Shown here piece after piece: positions 63,121 through 64,000 of a stretch of DNA of 64,000 bases (position 1 is the first letter of the stretch; each line of letters opens with the position of its first letter). The notes beneath the pieces were generated by a model. That model was not told where the DNA came from and did not search any database. It saw nothing but the letters and a program-made list of their open reading frames with translations. The DNA lies in the NCBI RefSeq assembly GCF_016031625.1, contig NZ_JACCHP010000001.1:496001-560000 (forward strand), read 5' to 3'. The position numbers and the translations under genes were made by a program. The stretch comes from Bradyrhizobium agreste. Its GTDB lineage: Bacteria > Pseudomonadota > Alphaproteobacteria > Rhizobiales > Xanthobacteraceae.

Positions 63121-64000
63121 AAAACGTCAGCCTCAAAGATCGGACGATCGCCGACATTGACGGACAGGTTGACAAGGTCTTGCGGGGCCTTGGCAATCCC
63201 GAGCCGCCGGTCGACCTGCGCTTGGTTCGGGAGCTGTTGAAGCTCGACCGCGGCTACTACTCGACCACGGACGACAGCCTTTTGCGGGAGACTTTCTCGC
63301 GCCTGAAGGTCGCGGGCCTTCAAGTTCTCTTGCGCCCGACGATCCTGCGCGATGCGGTCCAAAGTCTTAGTCTGAAGGCCCTCTATTTGCCCGACCAGAA
63401 GCGGATCCTGCTCGACCAGGATCTGCCCATCCTTAAGCACCGCTGGAACGAGGCCCACGAGATCGGCCACGACATCATCCCCTGGCACATTGGCATGATG
63501 TTGGGTGACACAGAGCAGACGCTCATACCCGCGTGTCACCAGATCATGGAGGCCGAGGCAAACTACGCCGCCGGCCAGCTGCTTTTTCTCGCTGGCCGTT
63601 TTGTGGAAGAGGCCACCTCTTCGGTTCCGAGCCTTGCCTTCGTCAAGAGCCTGAGCAGAGGGTTCGGCAACACCATGACATCCACGCTCTGGCGCTTTGT
63701 CGAACAAGGCCATGGCGGCCGGCCAATCGTAGCGCTGGTCACCGGCCATCCACATCGCACGCGGCGCAAGACTGATTTCGATCCTGCCAACCCGTGCCGG
63801 TATTGCGTGGAATCTCCTCCATTCCGTGAGCGGTTCGGTATTGTGCGCGAGACCGATCTGTTCGCGACGATCGTTGGCTATTGTGGTTCGCAGCGCGGCG
63901 GTAGTCTTGGCCGCAGCGAGGTGCTGCTCGCGGACCTAAATGGCGATCGGCATGTCTTCGACTTCGAGACGTTCTTCAATCGTCACGAGGCTCTGACGCT
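63117..64000 (+). CDS. ImmA/IrrE-type zinc metalloprotease, partial
   Basis: The frame starts with GTG at 63117 (overlapping the HTH stop by 4 bases) and runs off the window end. Its first 294 residues are visible. They include LKHRWNEAHEIGHDIIPWHI with the HExxH zinc motif near residue 125, and the downstream acidic helper in HQIMEAEANYAAGQLLF. ImmA and IrrE-type proteases cut partner HTH repressors after damage signals. The C-terminal region continues past the edge and carries CRYCVES, a CxxC pair. Gene order HTH-protease beside CBASS fits a CapH-CapP-like control pair. Confidence 0.85.
   Translation, partial: MKNVSLKDRTIADIDGQVDKVLRGLGNPEPPVDLRLVRELLKLDRGYYSTTDDSLLRETFSRLKVAGLQVLLRPTILRDAVQSLSLKALYLPDQKRILLDQDLPILKHRWNEAHEIGHDIIPWHIGMMLGDTEQTLIPACHQIMEAEANYAAGQLLFLAGRFVEEATSSVPSLAFVKSLSRGFGNTMTSTLWRFVEQGHGGRPIVALVTGHPHRTRRKTDFDPANPCRYCVESPPFRERFGIVRETDLFATIVGYCGSQRGGSLGRSEVLLADLNGDRHVFDFETFFNRHEALT

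Noticed and set aside
62886..63755. 289-codon open frame on the minus strand
   Set aside because: It is antisense to the HTH and metalloprotease genes, which are supported by motifs and overlapping starts and stops.

Overview
The window looks like part of a rhizobial symbiosis island, most likely Bradyrhizobium and less likely Mesorhizobium. The evidence is high GC, a GDP-fucose pathway pair (gmd and nolK) of the kind used to decorate Nod factors, a nod-box-like element, and a complete rhizobial-type integrative conjugative element (ICE) transfer module. No species call can be proven from the sequence alone.

Layout. Positions 1-8150 hold the end of gmd, nolK, a nod-box-like site, a large Tat-exported protein of DUF5695 type, an IS481 remnant and an RND efflux permease without its periplasmic partner. 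Positions 8200-16090 are a gene graveyard. Most of it is non-coding, but decayed pieces of panC (pantothenate synthetase), a cystathionine beta-lyase-like enzyme, a cold-shock protein and IS110/IS3 transposases can still be read. Positions 16093-18168 hold a PaiB-like flavin protein and a TauD-type dioxygenase.

Positions 18294-38749 are the ICE transfer module, on the minus strand. It contains DUF2274, trbI-G-F-L-K-J-E-D-C-B (a complete Trb type IV secretion system), an MFS transporter bracketed by a 28-bp direct repeat, a CopG regulator, the coupling protein TraG, an RlxS-type relaxase, a lytic transglycosylase, the TraF peptidase, DUF2840, three iterons, RepA, an AlpA/excisionase-like protein and broken DUF2285 genes. 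Positions 39431-42744 are a plus-strand redox cargo operon (AraC regulator, nitroreductase, AhpD-like protein, quinone-oxidoreductase-like enzyme). Positions 42948-50177 are the second ICE block: DUF736, a membrane protein, DUF2493, a Toprim protein, a strongly shortened strawberry-notch helicase and ArdC. Four of these transcripts start with hairpin leaders just before the ribosome-binding site.

Positions 50180-57254 carry repeated non-coding modules, two tiny Lys/Ala-rich peptides and a DNA-repair set: an ATP-dependent DNA ligase, RNase HII, Ku, two Cys-rich proteins and a YedK/SRAP protein. Positions 57654-61627 are a type III CBASS anti-phage operon: CD-NTase, HORMA protein, TRIP13-like ATPase and a nuclease-SAVED effector. 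Divergently from it, across a 155-bp control region, run an RHH protein, a GNAT acetyltransferase, an HTH protein and an ImmA-type metalloprotease that is cut by the window end. This resembles the HTH/protease pairs known to control CBASS, so the right end reads as a defence and DNA-repair island next to the ICE.
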